Source: Chara braunii (taxonomy: Eukaryota; Streptophyta; Charophyceae; Charales; Characeae). Taken from it: a DNA stretch of 21,143 nucleotides. This document shows positions 1 through 8,800 of the stretch, piece after piece (within the stretch, counting starts at the first letter, position 1; the number at the start of each line of letters is the position of its first letter). The translations under genes were made by a program, and so were the position numbers. The notes below the pieces were generated by a model. It was not told where the DNA came from. It saw only the letters and a list, made by a program, of their open reading frames with translations, and searched no databases. The stretch is from assembly GCA_003427395.1 (NCBI GenBank), contig BFEA01000144.1:1114690-1135832 (forward strand), in the 5' to 3' direction.

Positions 1-49
1 AAAAAAAAAAAGAAAAAAAAAAGAAAAAAGAAAAAGAAAAAGAAAAAAA
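1..49. repeat. A-rich polypurine tract at window edge
   Basis: The first 49 bases are runs of A broken by single G residues. It may be the decayed poly(A) tail of a retroelement lying to the left, or simple low-complexity sequence. No gene can be read here. Confidence 0.8.
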
Positions 50-480
50 CCTCTGCCCTGACACCACCACCGGCCTGAGTTACGAACGCCTTTTCGAACC
101 CAGGCCCTGACACAATCGCCGAAGGCCTGTTTTTGGTGCCTTTAGAAACTCAAAACATGCCGCATCCGTCATTGTTTCTCTTTTTTTTTTTTCCCACACC
201 CTCCCCGTCACGTGGCAGGGCCACACATGAGATGTCTCGGCCACACCCGAGGGGGGGAAAATAAAAAGCATCTGGCTGTGTGGCGGGGCCACGGCCGGGA
301 TGTCTCGGCCATGCCTGGAAGAAGGGGGGGGGGGCAAAAAAAAAATAAAAATAAAGGGGCCACGGGCCTGACTGAACTGATAAAAAGGCCAGCCCGAGGT
401 TCAACTGCGTTTGAAACTCGGGCCCTGACTAAACTGCTAAAATGCCGTTTGAAATGCAATTACAAAAGGCCTTCGTGCCT
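50..480 (+). repeat. Loosely repeated 'ggcctgactgaa' dispersed sequence
   Basis: Segments around 60-160 and 357-480 repeat related phrases such as 'ggccctgac', 'gcctgactgaactg' and 'gtttgaaactc', and the same phrases return at 1473-1530 on the same strand. This points to a degraded dispersed repeat, interrupted by the minisatellite at 212-313. Open frames across it are rich in homopolymer-coded residues and look non-coding. The family is not recognised. Confidence 0.4.
212..313 (-). repeat. 36-bp minisatellite motif, inverted arm
   Basis: The motif 'gatgtctcggcca' occurs at 231-243 and 299-311. It is the reverse complement of the 36-bp unit tandemly repeated on the plus strand at 871-980. 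The units here are spaced unevenly because an A/G-rich stretch separates them. Confidence 0.6.
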
Positions 481-516
481 GCGCCGCAGTTACCTCTTTT
501 ATTTTTTATTTTTCTG

Positions 517-825
517 GGCTACCAGCTGGGCTGCCCGGTTGACCCTATTTTCCCGGGCGGCCTGTCCAGATCCAGCCAAAAAAACAAAAAAAAAAGCATC
601 CAAAAAATCCGGGAAAAAATACCATGTAATAAAAAAAAATAAACTGAGCAACTTTTGCCTTAGGGTTACATCTAAATTCTTTACTATCTTTACCAAATTT
701 AAAATAGAAATTTGGAAATAAAAAATAATTTTTATTTTTTTATTTCTTTTTGGCCCGGCCGGGCAAGTGGACCTGGACCACTCGATTTATGGGTGTCATC
801 CTTGCGCAGGGCCACTCTGGTAGCC
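517..825 (+). mobile_element. MITE-like inverted-repeat element, copy 1
   Basis: The segment opens with GGCTACCAG (517-525) and closes with its exact reverse complement CTGGTAGCC (817-825). The interior (AT-rich, with 'acttttgcc', 'accaaatttaaaat' and 'ggcccggccgggcaag') aligns with the reverse complement of 8801-9077. The shared ends and interior indicate two copies of one mobile, probably non-autonomous element. No transposase frame is present. A target-site duplication is not obvious, so the exact ends remain uncertain. Confidence 0.6.
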
Positions 826-870
826 TATCTATTTTTTTATTTTTAATTTTTTTTTTTCCTCCCCACCCCT

Positions 871-980
871 GCTGTGGCTGAGACATCTCGCCCCTGGCCA
901 GTCTGGGATGTGGCCGAGACATCTGGGCCGTGGCCAATCTGGGGTGTGGCCGATACATCTTGGCCGTGGCCCGACCATGG
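871..980 (+). repeat. 36-bp minisatellite, three units
   Basis: Three tandem units share 'tggc(c/t)ga(g/t)acatct'. The 'acatct' box is spaced exactly 36 bases apart (near 881, 917 and 953). The unit is GC-rich and matches the inverted motif at 212-313. Confidence 0.8.
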
Positions 981-983
981 GAC

Positions 984-986
<3 letters not shown>

Positions 987-1018
<32 letters not shown>

Positions 1019-1404
1019 CTATGTTCTTCTCTCAATTTCGACTCACACTACCTACCTACCATTACTCCTAATTGTGGGCATAGGGAACACCGTAGCAGCC
1101 AGAACCGTGTTCATGAGAGAACATGCGGGGGATGCTCCCGACCTACAGGTGGGCGATACCGGCTAGGGGACAGCTGGTAGCATCAGGGACCATACCAACA
1201 GGACCAATCCCTGTGCCTCCCCTCAGGTCCCCTTCCCTACGAACATCAGCAGACTCTGCTCAATGCCGGTCGGGGGATCCAGTGGTCTATCTCTAGGTGG
1301 CGGGCACCAAGCATGCCCAGGAAGGTACATAAGGCCAATGGGGATTGAACCCACGACCTCCTGAATGCCACTTGTGTGCCTTACCAACTGAGTTACTCCG
1401 CTGG
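987..1404 (-). mobile_element. tRNA-derived SINE, family 3, copy 1
   Basis: Read on the minus strand, the element has a tRNA-like head with an A-box (complement of 1384-1395, TAACTCAGTTGG) and a B-box (complement of 1341-1351, GGTTCAATCCC). A body of roughly 300 bases follows, ending in 'gagagaagaacatagcttt' and a poly(A) tail (T run at 987-1014). The same head, body and tail recur at 18460-18888, and the head and most of the body recur on the plus strand at 18961-19305. Head, body and A-tail make this a Pol III-type SINE. I could not find a convincing target-site duplication for this copy. Confidence 0.88.
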
Positions 1405-1424
1405 ATCTTTTTTATTTTTTTTCC

Positions 1425-1660
1425 AGCCACGGCACACGACCGGAAAAAAAGAAAAGAAAAGAAAAAAAAAACGGCCACCTGCCTGACTGAATTGCAGTTC
1501 CAAACTCCGTGGTGCAACTTTTCTGCAAAGCGGAGTTTTGACTGCATAGTAAACTGCCCACGGGACTGGAATTAAGAACTGCAGTTTGAAATGCATTTAG
1601 ATACTCAAATTAAAAACTGCAGTTTGAAATGCATTTAGATACTCAAACCATGACCGCGCC
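1425..1660. repeat. Dispersed repeat with 38-bp tandem duplication
   Basis: After an A/G-rich tract, 'ggccacctgcctgactgaattg' style sequence resembles 357-385. At 1576-1648 the block 'aactgcagtttgaaatgca' and its continuation are present twice with a period of 38 bases (1577 and 1615). Nothing coding is recognised between here and the next SINE. Confidence 0.7.
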
Positions 1661-1959
1661 CTAGTTTTCTCTTTTTTCTTTTTTTTTCGGGCTGTGGGGG
1701 GGGAGGGGGACCGGGGGGGGGCAAGGAGGATCTCTTTTCTTCCCCATACATGATTGTGTTTTTTTCTTTCCCTCTCTTGTGACCGTGGTGCTACTTTCAT
1801 GAAACAACTCTCTCCTTTTTCTTTGTAAAGTGGAGGGAAAAAAAGTCTTATGCGGTCAATTAAAGATTGCCCCCCCTATGTGTGCAGGTAGAACCAGAAG
1901 AACTGTAATACTGCTAGACTGAGTTCTTTCTCATTCTACGCCCCCTTACCCCATTTCTA

Positions 1960-1982
1960 CCCCATTCTAAAGTAGAATGGGG
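1960..1982. other. Perfect 10-bp stem hairpin
   Basis: CCCCATTCTA (1960-1969) pairs perfectly with TAGAATGGGG (1973-1982) around the loop AAG. A further 'agaatggggtctgccg' copy follows at about 2005-2020. The function is unknown. The stretch 1661-2030 otherwise holds only G-rich and T-rich low-complexity sequence. Confidence 0.7.
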
Positions 1983-2643
1983 TCTGCCGTTTCGGCCTAC
2001 AAAAGAATGGGGTCTGCCGATTTTTAAGGTAGATCTCGTAGCTCAGTGGTTAGAGCACCGGTTGGAAATGCGCATTGCGGTATGAGGTTGCGGGTTCAAA
2101 TCCGCGGCCTTGCGCATGGACACCGGCAGGGCGTTAGAATGACGCACGGCCGGACACACACCCCTTGGGATGACGCAGGTTAGCTATTACAGACACTGCC
2201 TGCGCACCACGCAAGGGTTGTTCATGGTGTTGTATGTTAATCTGGGCTTCACATGGGTTGCTTGGGGGTGTTGGTCTTGGGTGTTCTGTTGATCTCCCCA
2301 GTCTGGCATATCACACGTTCGTGCCATTTCCGCTAGTCGTTCACATGGTAGAGTCATTCGATTACACGTTACAAGGTCACGGGTTCAAGCTTGGTTCGGA
2401 CCTTGGGGGGGTCCTTGTCCAGCTTACCCCGTTCTCTCTTCGATATACAGACATGATGCTGCCTATACACCTTGATACATTGATTCACAGTGCACACACA
2501 GCCTTCGGGCATATATACACAGCTTGCGAATTATACATGGCCTACGGGCTACATACACAAGTTTCCACATATGGTGCTGTCTGCACATCTTGATACACAG
2601 ATACACGAAGCATAGTCTTCGGATACAACTGACATTTCGTTAA

Positions 2644-2923
2644 AACTGACACTTTTTTCTAAATTCATGAAATTGAGCGTACCAAAAAGCAACATTTTTC
2701 AGTGTTTTGTTGTCCCCATGACGTCGTATGATCAGATCATCGGGTGTCGTGGCGACTCCCGATGATCTGACCATCGGATGTATGTTAATGGTAATTTACG
2801 TTGAAGTACATCAGATGGACAAAGTGAGATAACCACTTTCTCACCCGATGAGCAATGAAATTTTGTCTAAGTCCACTTTCGTGACTAAGTCCACTTTCGT
2901 GAATTTAGAAAAAAATGTCAGTT
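2644..2923. mobile_element. MITE-like element inserted in family-1 copy
   Basis: Terminal inverted repeats of 29 bases (2644-2672 and 2895-2923) match at 27 positions; both begin AACTGACA and include 'TCTAAATTCA'. The element is about 280 bases long with no coding capacity. It lies between two segments that both belong to family 1, so it inserted later. The phrase 'aactgacattt' also occurs just outside the left end (2627). TA dinucleotides flank the ends, so a Tc1/mariner-like origin is possible but unproven. A 17-18 bp tandem repeat 'taagtccactttcgtga' lies inside the right arm. Confidence 0.8.
2730..2772. other. Central hairpin of the MITE-like element
   Basis: The 15-base arms 2730-2744 and 2758-2772 ('gatcagatcatcggg' and its near-complement) pair at 14 of 15 positions around a 13-base loop. 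It lies near the middle of the element at 2644-2923. Confidence 0.75.
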
Positions 2924-3475
2924 ACAGGTGGGGTCTAGTATCTGCAGTAGGGACAGGTATGGGCCACCGGAGTTCCTACTGATATTCGAATGGAACTGTC
3001 TAGTAATTATATCTAAGGCTTAGACCCTGGGGTTAAGGTAGGGGTATAAGTCGCTCATGCCAGTCCGAGTTCCGCCTGGCCTTGGGTAAGCTAGGGGAAG
3101 GACGGTAAGACTGTTTCAATGGGTGCTACCCTGTCTGAAACCTAGGGCCCAGAGTCTCTTGGGGCGTGTAGTAGATTGTCTGAGCCTGGCGTCCGAAGTT
3201 CCCGTTCGACAAGGCTTGTCCGATTCCACTTCCACCAGGCCTGGGCAACCTATCAGCCCTGGTGCCTCTCACCGCCGTTCAGTCCAAGTTACCTGCCCAT
3301 TGGTAGGGTAATGGTCCTGAGTGCTGGTCACACTGAGGTAGGATAGTGAGATAGGGGGTGCGCTAGGAGTATTGACGTGAGGATGGGGTGGGAGGTGGTC
3401 TCATATTCCAGGACACCCACGGCCTCCAGGTGATCACTGTGTACTCAGTGCAACACCATGGACTTAAAAAAAAAA

Positions 3476-4105
3476 GGGCTCGTGAGGGTGCAGACACCAG
3501 GTGCCCCACCCTGGGCCCCTTGACAATTGAAAGAAAAGAAAACAATTTGACCCTTATTGCCCCCAAACTATCGTACAGAAAAGCTTACACCCGCAAACAC
3601 CCCCCCATGCACCCTACAGACTTAGTCTACCTCATCCCCCCATGCCCCCAACTTTTTAAGCACTGATTCGGGAAAAGAATTCAACCCTGTACTACAAGAC
3701 CCCGTATTGACTATACATCCTCCTTGTATTTATGCAGGATACGTTGCCAGTACTATTGGTTTTTGTTTATGTGTATCCGGAAGTCAACAAAAAAAACACA
3801 TTGCGCGTGAAATCGATGAAAGTGGGAAGCTGAAAGATCACTGTGGAAAAAGAAAGGCAGTGATCTTACGTTCTGTGCTTCGCACCATAACGCGACCTCT
3901 GCATGTATGCACACTCACAGACACGGATAGACACACACAGACAGATGTACACATATATATTTGTTGGAACTAGGGTTTGAGGTGTGCTTTACGATGTCTG
4001 GCAGTACAAAGTGATTCCTCCCCTATTATCTATCATTTTTTCTTTGTTTTTGCTTTTCAAAATACGAAGACAGCATCAATTAAGAGAAAAGAAAAAAAGC
4101 CCAGT
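3476..4105. other. Spacer without recognised gene
   Basis: Mostly C-rich then AC-rich sequence between two family-1 copies. A perfect 10-bp stem, AAGATCACTG (3834-3843) with CAGTGATCTT (3858-3867), encloses a 14-base loop. No protein frame here resembles a known family. Confidence 0.6.
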
Positions 4106-4800
4106 TGATGTAGCTCAGTGGTTAGAGCACCGGTTGGAAATGCGCATTGCGGTATGAGGTTGTGGGTTCAAACTCCGCAGCCTCGCGCATGGACACCGGC
4201 AGGGCGTTAGAATGATGCACGGCTGGACACACAGTCCCGTGGGCTGACGCATGGTACTATTACAGACACTGCCTGCGCACCACCCAGGGGGTCAGTCCAT
4301 GGGTGTTGTATGCTGGTCTAGTCTTCACGTTGGTTGCTGGTTGTTGTTGGCTTTGGTCGCTCTAATGATCTCCCCCAGTCCAGACACTACACACATTATA
4401 TCCACTTCCCACGGTAGTACAAGTGGTAGAACCCTCCAGTTTCATACTGGGAATCACAGGTTCGAGTCCCGTTCCAGACTTTGGGGGGGTCCTGTCCAGA
4501 TAGACCTGTCTCTACCACATACACACACAATGAGATACTACCCCAGATAGCACAATCCATACACACATACTATACATACATATATATAAAGATCAAGGTA
4601 CACACACACATACATGTACTAGTGGAGGTGATAAGTGCACCTCTCACCAGTACTCAGTACTCACTTCGCAGATGCTCCATGGTGGGGAGCAGCATACAAA
4701 ACCATACATATAGCCCACAGGCACACATCTATGATACAGAGTACATACACACATACACAACCATAGGGTTGGCACATACACAAGCATAGGGTTGGGAGGA
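4106..4800 (+). mobile_element. Composite tRNA-headed retroelement, family 1, copy 2 (5' part)
   Basis: The A-box TAGCTCAGTG begins at 4111 and the B-box GGTTCAAACTC lies at 4165-4175; the body is collinear with 2104-2330. A second tRNA-like module is clearer here than in copy 1: A-box-like GTAGTACAAGTGG (4414-4426), B-box GGTTCGAGTCC (4459-4469), and between them a 5-bp stem TCCAG/CTGGG with a 7-base loop. A CA/TA-rich stretch follows, with 'tggaggtgataag' at 4623 and 'ggtggggagcagca' at 4681, a pair also found at 20048-20120. The 3' part continues through the tandem repeat to about 5690. Confidence 0.78.
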
Positions 4801-5035
4801 GGTTACGATCAACTGATAATGCTGATAAGCGTCTCGATGATAAGTACCCCGCCTTAAAAATACAGCTAGGGTCTGTGGTGGGAGAGTAGAGGGCGTGAGT
4901 CACTGGTTGGTCTGTTGCGTTCTGACTGGTGATGATGATAGGCGTCTCGATGATAAGTACCCCGCATTAAATATACAGCTAGGTCTGTGGTGGGAGAGTA
5001 GAGGGCGTGAGTTACTAGTCGGTCAACTTAGGGTG

Positions 5036-5094
<59 letters not shown>

Positions 5095-5340
5095 GGGCTG
5101 GGTGGAGGTCACGATCAACTGATAATGATGATAGGCGTCTCGATGATAAGTACCCTGCCTTAAATATACAGCTATGGTCTGTGGTGGGAGAGTAGAGGGT
5201 GTGAGTCACTGGTTGGCTTAGTCGGCTCCAACTGGTGATGATGATAGGCGTCTCGATGATAAGTACACCACATTAAATATACAGCTAGATCTGTGGTGGG
5301 AGAGTAGAGGGCGTGAGTTACTAGCTGCTCAATTTAGGGG
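4801..5340 (+). repeat. Higher-order tandem repeat (113 bp in 306 bp)
   Basis: The phrase 'gtctcgatgataagtac' starts at 4831, 4944, 5137 and 5250. Adjacent members are 113 bases apart within each pair, and the pairs are 306 bases apart, giving two 306-bp units each made of two diverged 113-bp monomers. Each monomer contains 'ctgtggtgggagagtagagg'. The (CA)n tract falls between the two higher-order units. It lies inside family-1 copy 2. Confidence 0.9.
5038..5093 (+). repeat. (CA)n microsatellite
   Basis: About 28 uninterrupted CA units lie between the two halves of the 306-bp repeat. Valine/cysteine or threonine/histidine frames across it are artefacts. Confidence 0.97.
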
Positions 5341-5692
5341 CCAATAGGTGATTGCTTGAGCCTGGCGTCTGAAGTACCCGTACGACAAGGCTCGTTCGAC
5401 TATGCTTCAACCAGGGCTGGGTAGCTAGCCCTGGTGCCTGTCACTACTGTTCGGTCCAAGTTCCCCTCGATATGTAGGGTGATGGTCCTGAGTGTTGGTC
5501 ACACTGAGGTAGGATAGTAGGGATAGGGGATGTGCTAGGAGTATTGACGCGAGGATGGGATGGGTGGTGGCCTCGCCTCAGAGCAACCACGACTGCCCAC
5601 TTCCGACGATCAATGTGTGCCTAGTAACTGGCCTCTACAACACCCTTGACTTTTTTCAAAAAAATAAAAAAATAAAAAAATAAAAATAAAAA
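5341..5692 (+). mobile_element. Family-1 3' part, copy 2, with A-rich tail
   Basis: From 'gagcctggcgtctgaagt' this segment is collinear with 3180-3470 and 6240-6550, including 'ggtcctgagtg(c/t)tggtcacac' and 'ctaggagtattgacg'. It ends with 'aacacccttgactt' and then an A-rich tail with 'aataaaa' repeats (about 5655-5692). It completes copy 2 of family 1. Confidence 0.8.
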
Positions 5693-6560
5693 TGGAAATG
5701 CGTATTGTGGTATGAGGATGCAGGTTCAAATCCGTAGCCTTGCGTATGGACACCGGCAGGGCGTTAGAATGACGCACGGCTGGACACCCCCCCCTTGGGA
5801 TGACGCAGGCTAGCTATTACAGACACTGCCTGAGCACCACCCAAGGGTTGTTCATGGTGTTGTATGTTGGTTCTGGGTTTCACATGGGTTGCTTGGGGGT
5901 GTTGGTCTTGGGTGTTTTGTTGATCTCCCCAGTCTGGCATATCACACATTCGTGCCATTTCCACCAGTTGTTCACATGGTAGAGTCATTCGATTACACGT
6001 TACAGGGTCACGGGTTCGAGCTTGGTTTGGACCGGGGTTCCTACTAATATTTGGGTAGAGCTATCTAGTGGCTATATATAAGGCTCAGACCCTGGGTAAG
6101 GGTAGGGGTATAAGTCGCTCAGGCCAGTCCGAGTTCCGCCTGGCCTTGGGTAAGCTAGCGGAAGGACGGTAAGACTGCTTCAATGGGTGCTACCCTGTTT
6201 GAAACCAGGGCCCAGAGTCTCTTGAGGCCTGTAGTAGATTGTCTGGACCTGGCGTCCGAAGTTCCCGCTCGACAAGGCGTCCGATTCCGCTTCCACCAGG
6301 GCTGGGCAACCTATCATCCCTGGTGCCTATCACTGCTGTTCGGTCCAAGTTACCTGCCCATTGGTACGGTAATGGTCCTGAGTGCTGGTCACACCGAGGT
6401 AGGATAATGGGATAGGGGGTGCGCTAGGAGTATTGACGTGAGGATGGGATGGGATGGGAGGTGATCCCATATTTCAGGACACCCACGGCCTACTGCTCCA
6501 GGTGATCACTGTGTACTCAGTGATTGGCCTCTACAACACCATGGACTTAAAAAAAAAAGA
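5693..6560 (+). mobile_element. Composite retroelement, family 1, copy 3 (5'-truncated)
   Basis: It begins directly against the A-rich tail of copy 2, within the tRNA-like head ('ggaaatgcgtattgtgg'), so the A-box is missing; the B-box GGTTCAAATCC is at 5723-5733. The body matches copy 1 to about 6033, where it jumps straight to the 3' part ('ggttcctactaatattt'), lacking the middle region seen in copy 1. It ends 'aacaccatggactt' followed by A-rich sequence. The short form shows that the head/body and 3' part can exist without the CA-rich middle. Confidence 0.82.
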
Positions 6561-6682
6561 AAAAAAAAAGGGTATGTGGTATGTACGTTCTGCACGCCCC
6601 CATATACCCCATTTGGCCTATTGCCTAGGAAGTGCTGCTTTCCTTAATACCAATCTTTTTTTTTTGTCTTAGATGTTTTAAA

Positions 6683-7068
6683 GGGAAAATTGTTGAAATA
6701 CCCCTAAAAGTTGGGGTATTTTGTGAGATACCCCTAAAACACATGGGTACGCCGAAGTGCCCTGAACTTCTTCATCTGACCCTGTGCCAGGCATTGCCAG
6801 CTTAAGCATATGCCCTAGCCCTGGATTGCAGGGGCTGGCATATTTCTTTTGCTAACTTCAGGTGGGTCCAACGGCCAGAAAGACCAGGGCGTACAGACAA
6901 GTTGCCCAGGGTCCGGTCGTGGTGGATGCAAAAGATGAAAGGTCCAATTGGCGAGTGGGGTATTTTGCAAAGTTTCTCACCTGTCATAGGGCCATTTCGT
7001 CTTACCCATGCTTTTTTGGGGTATCTAACGAAATAACCCCACTTTCAGGGTCATTTCTTCAATTTCCC
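6683..7068. mobile_element. MITE-like element with ~64-bp inverted arms
   Basis: The left arm 6683-6747 and right arm 7005-7068 are inverted copies at roughly 80% identity in my hand alignment. Both share GGGAAA at the outer end, 'agatacccc' in the middle and CATGGG at the inner end. The interior (about 257 bases) has no recognisable protein. Each arm also contains a smaller hairpin, best seen as AAATACCCC/GGGGTATTT at 6697-6722. The superfamily is not identified and the target-site duplication is unclear. Confidence 0.75.
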
Positions 7069-7320
7069 CTCATTGAAAATACAAAGGCAGCTTCAAAGAA
7101 TAAAACAAAAAATAAGTGGATCTGCTATGCAAATTTCTGCACATCCCCATATATATACAAATACAAATTTTAAGCAGAGTTTAGAGCCCTATTTGGGCTT
7201 CTCCGGAACAAGTTCTACAGTCTAGAACTGGCCGGTAGAATGTCGCTCTACCCCCATTCTACAATGGAACGGCCAGGGCCCGGCCCATTCTATCCCTCGA
7301 GAGACACATAGCCGACCCCC

Positions 7321-7690
7321 TTTTTTTTTTTAACTAAGCTATATTCTTCTCTCAATTTCACCTTTCAGTATCTCCCTACCACAGTGACTACTCCTAAGCG
7401 TATACAGGGGACCCCTGCAAGCATAGCTACCTCTCAGAATTAAGGGGATGTGTACCGCCCCCCGCCCTAATCGGCGGTGGTCAGGGAGTAGGGTAGGGCG
7501 GCTAACGCAAACTTTAAGACTGTGCATTTTCTCAGTAGCTGCACCTCCCATCTACTTCCCCCACCTAGTAGCAGCAGTGGTTATGACCTACACTCTGCTA
7601 CACACCACGCACAACCCACTTACGCTCACACTCACGCAAGTGTTGGTCATAGATCCTGCTAATACCCATCAGGGGTATCCAACAGACTAG
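7321..7690 (-). mobile_element. SINE-like element, family 4, copy 1 (5'-truncated)
   Basis: On the minus strand the body (from 'atacccctgatgggtatta' near 7685) matches 19740-20035, including 'gtgggttgtg(c/t)gtggtgtgt' and 'gcttgcaggggtcccct'. It ends with a tail almost identical to the family-3 tail ('gagagaagaatatagctta') and a poly(A) tract (T run 7321-7331). The tRNA-like head seen in the plus-strand copy near 19660 is missing. Confidence 0.78.
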
Positions 7691-7760
7691 CCAACTCTCA
7701 CAATTAAGGGGATGCATGTTAGCCCCCCCCCTAATCGACGGTGGTCAGGGAGAACGGGGG
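7691..7760 (-). repeat. Second fragment of family-4 3' region
   Basis: 'ctctca(c/g)aattaaggggatg' and 'cggtggtcagggag' at 7695-7753 repeat 7431-7492 at an offset of 264 bases. This looks like a partial tandem or nested second fragment of the same element. Confidence 0.6.
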
Positions 7761-8346
7761 GGCCACCGGAGGGGGGGGGGCGGCTTGTGACGCACCAACT
7801 TCTGTGCATGAGCGAGTTTCCGAGGCTCTTTCTTTTTTTTTGGTTAGTACCCATTGAATAGCTCGAACTAGGGACGATCTAGTTTAGTTCCAGTTCCTCT
7901 ACCAGGTCCAGATTACATTCCTAGTGAGCGGGGTGTAAGGCTCAACATATCCAGGTGTGTTTTTGGCCTTTCTTGTCGAAGGGGCTCGTCCATGACTCCA
8001 TGGTAGTTTTCGATACCTAGATACGTCTGCCAATCATAGCTTGTTGCTTCTTCAGTTTTCATAATTTTATTTCCTTCTTTATTTTTGTACTTTTACGCAA
8101 GATTTGTTTGCGCCTTAGCGAGCGCGCTTGGATTATATTTTTGCTCATGCTTCTTGGATCTGAAAGTCAGGGTTGAACAAAAAAAATTCCAAAATTTAAA
8201 TAATCATTTTATAGTAAAATTATATTTCAAATTTTAAATTTTCATTCCATCTTAAAAAACGTCATTCCAATTTTAAACTTTCCGTCTAACTTGAAAACTT
8301 TCATTCAAAGAATGGGGTATCCCTTCTTATTTGAACTGCATGCTAG
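7761..8346. other. Spacer without recognised gene
   Basis: The first part is G-rich then mixed, and it becomes strongly AT-rich from about 8180. 'ttcattccatctt' at about 8240 anticipates the inverted repeat that follows. No coding frame is supported. Confidence 0.6.
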
Positions 8347-8520
8347 AGATGGAATGCAAGTCTGGACGAGTACATGAATGTTTTAATTGGACAGTTATTC
8401 TATGTAAGGATTTTCAGTCATAAATAAGTTAATCGAATCTAAATTAGAAAATATTTATTGTAGTAGAATGAAAGTTTAATTAAAACATTTCATAAACTCA
8501 TCCAGACTTTCATTCCATCT
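8347..8520. repeat. AT-rich inverted repeat (42-43 bp arms)
   Basis: Arms 8347-8388 and 8478-8520 are reverse complements with about four mismatches and one indel ('agatggaatg' at one end, 'aatgttttaatt' at the other), around an 89-base loop. It may be a small MITE or a foldback element in AT-rich DNA. Confidence 0.75.
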
Positions 8521-8800
8521 TGAAAAAATAAATGTAATTGGAAGGAAAAACTCATATTTAGACGAAAACTTATCAAATAAAACTAGAAATTTCAGAATTG
8601 GACGAACATTGGAATGATAATTTATAAATATAAAGGATTTTTTTTTAATGAAATGTTTTTTTAACTTTCATTTCTTGTGGTAATTTTTCTGTTGTTACCT
8701 GTTAGGATACTTGGCAACAAATCCTTGTACAAATGTGGAAGTACCCCTACAAGCCCTGTGTAATTTTTTTGGATCGAAGAAAAAAAAAAAAAAATCATGT
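8521..8800. other. AT-rich spacer
   Basis: AT-rich sequence with T and A runs. I see no gene and no further strong repeat. Confidence 0.6.

Larger units (their letters stand above)
2036..3475 (+). mobile_element. Composite tRNA-headed retroelement, family 1, copy 1
   Basis: The head has a canonical A-box (TAGCTCAGTGG, 2039-2049) and B-box (GGTTCAAATCC, 2093-2103). The body contains 'acaccggcagggcgttagaa'. A second tRNA-like module (2329-2392) has its B-box-like GGTTCAAGC at 2382-2390. A CA-rich middle follows, then a long 3' part (about 2961-3460) that ends 'aacaccatggactt' before an A10 tail. The same parts recur at 4106-5690 and 5693-6560. The copy is interrupted by an inverted-repeat element near 2627-2930. 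Short reading frames inside are chance frames in non-coding repeat. I infer a Pol III-headed non-autonomous element whose tail may derive from a LINE partner; the family is not identified. Confidence 0.8.

Noticed and set aside
212-721. 169-residue plus-strand frame
   Set aside because: It crosses the minisatellite, a G11 run and A-rich tracts and enters the inverted-repeat element. Lys/Gly-rich low complexity only.
2039-2110. Functional tRNA gene
   Set aside because: The A- and B-boxes are good, but the part between them does not form a proper anticodon arm, the acceptor ends do not pair, and a long repeat body follows. It is a SINE head.
2234-2593. 119-residue frame inside family-1 copy 1
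   Set aside because: It lies wholly in repeat body and CA-rich middle. Copies 2 and 3 do not preserve the frame.
4414-4480. tRNA with UCA (selenocysteine/opal suppressor) anticodon
   Set aside because: A 7-base loop reading TTTCATA would place TCA in the anticodon position, but the acceptor stem is not evident and the module is part of a repeat.
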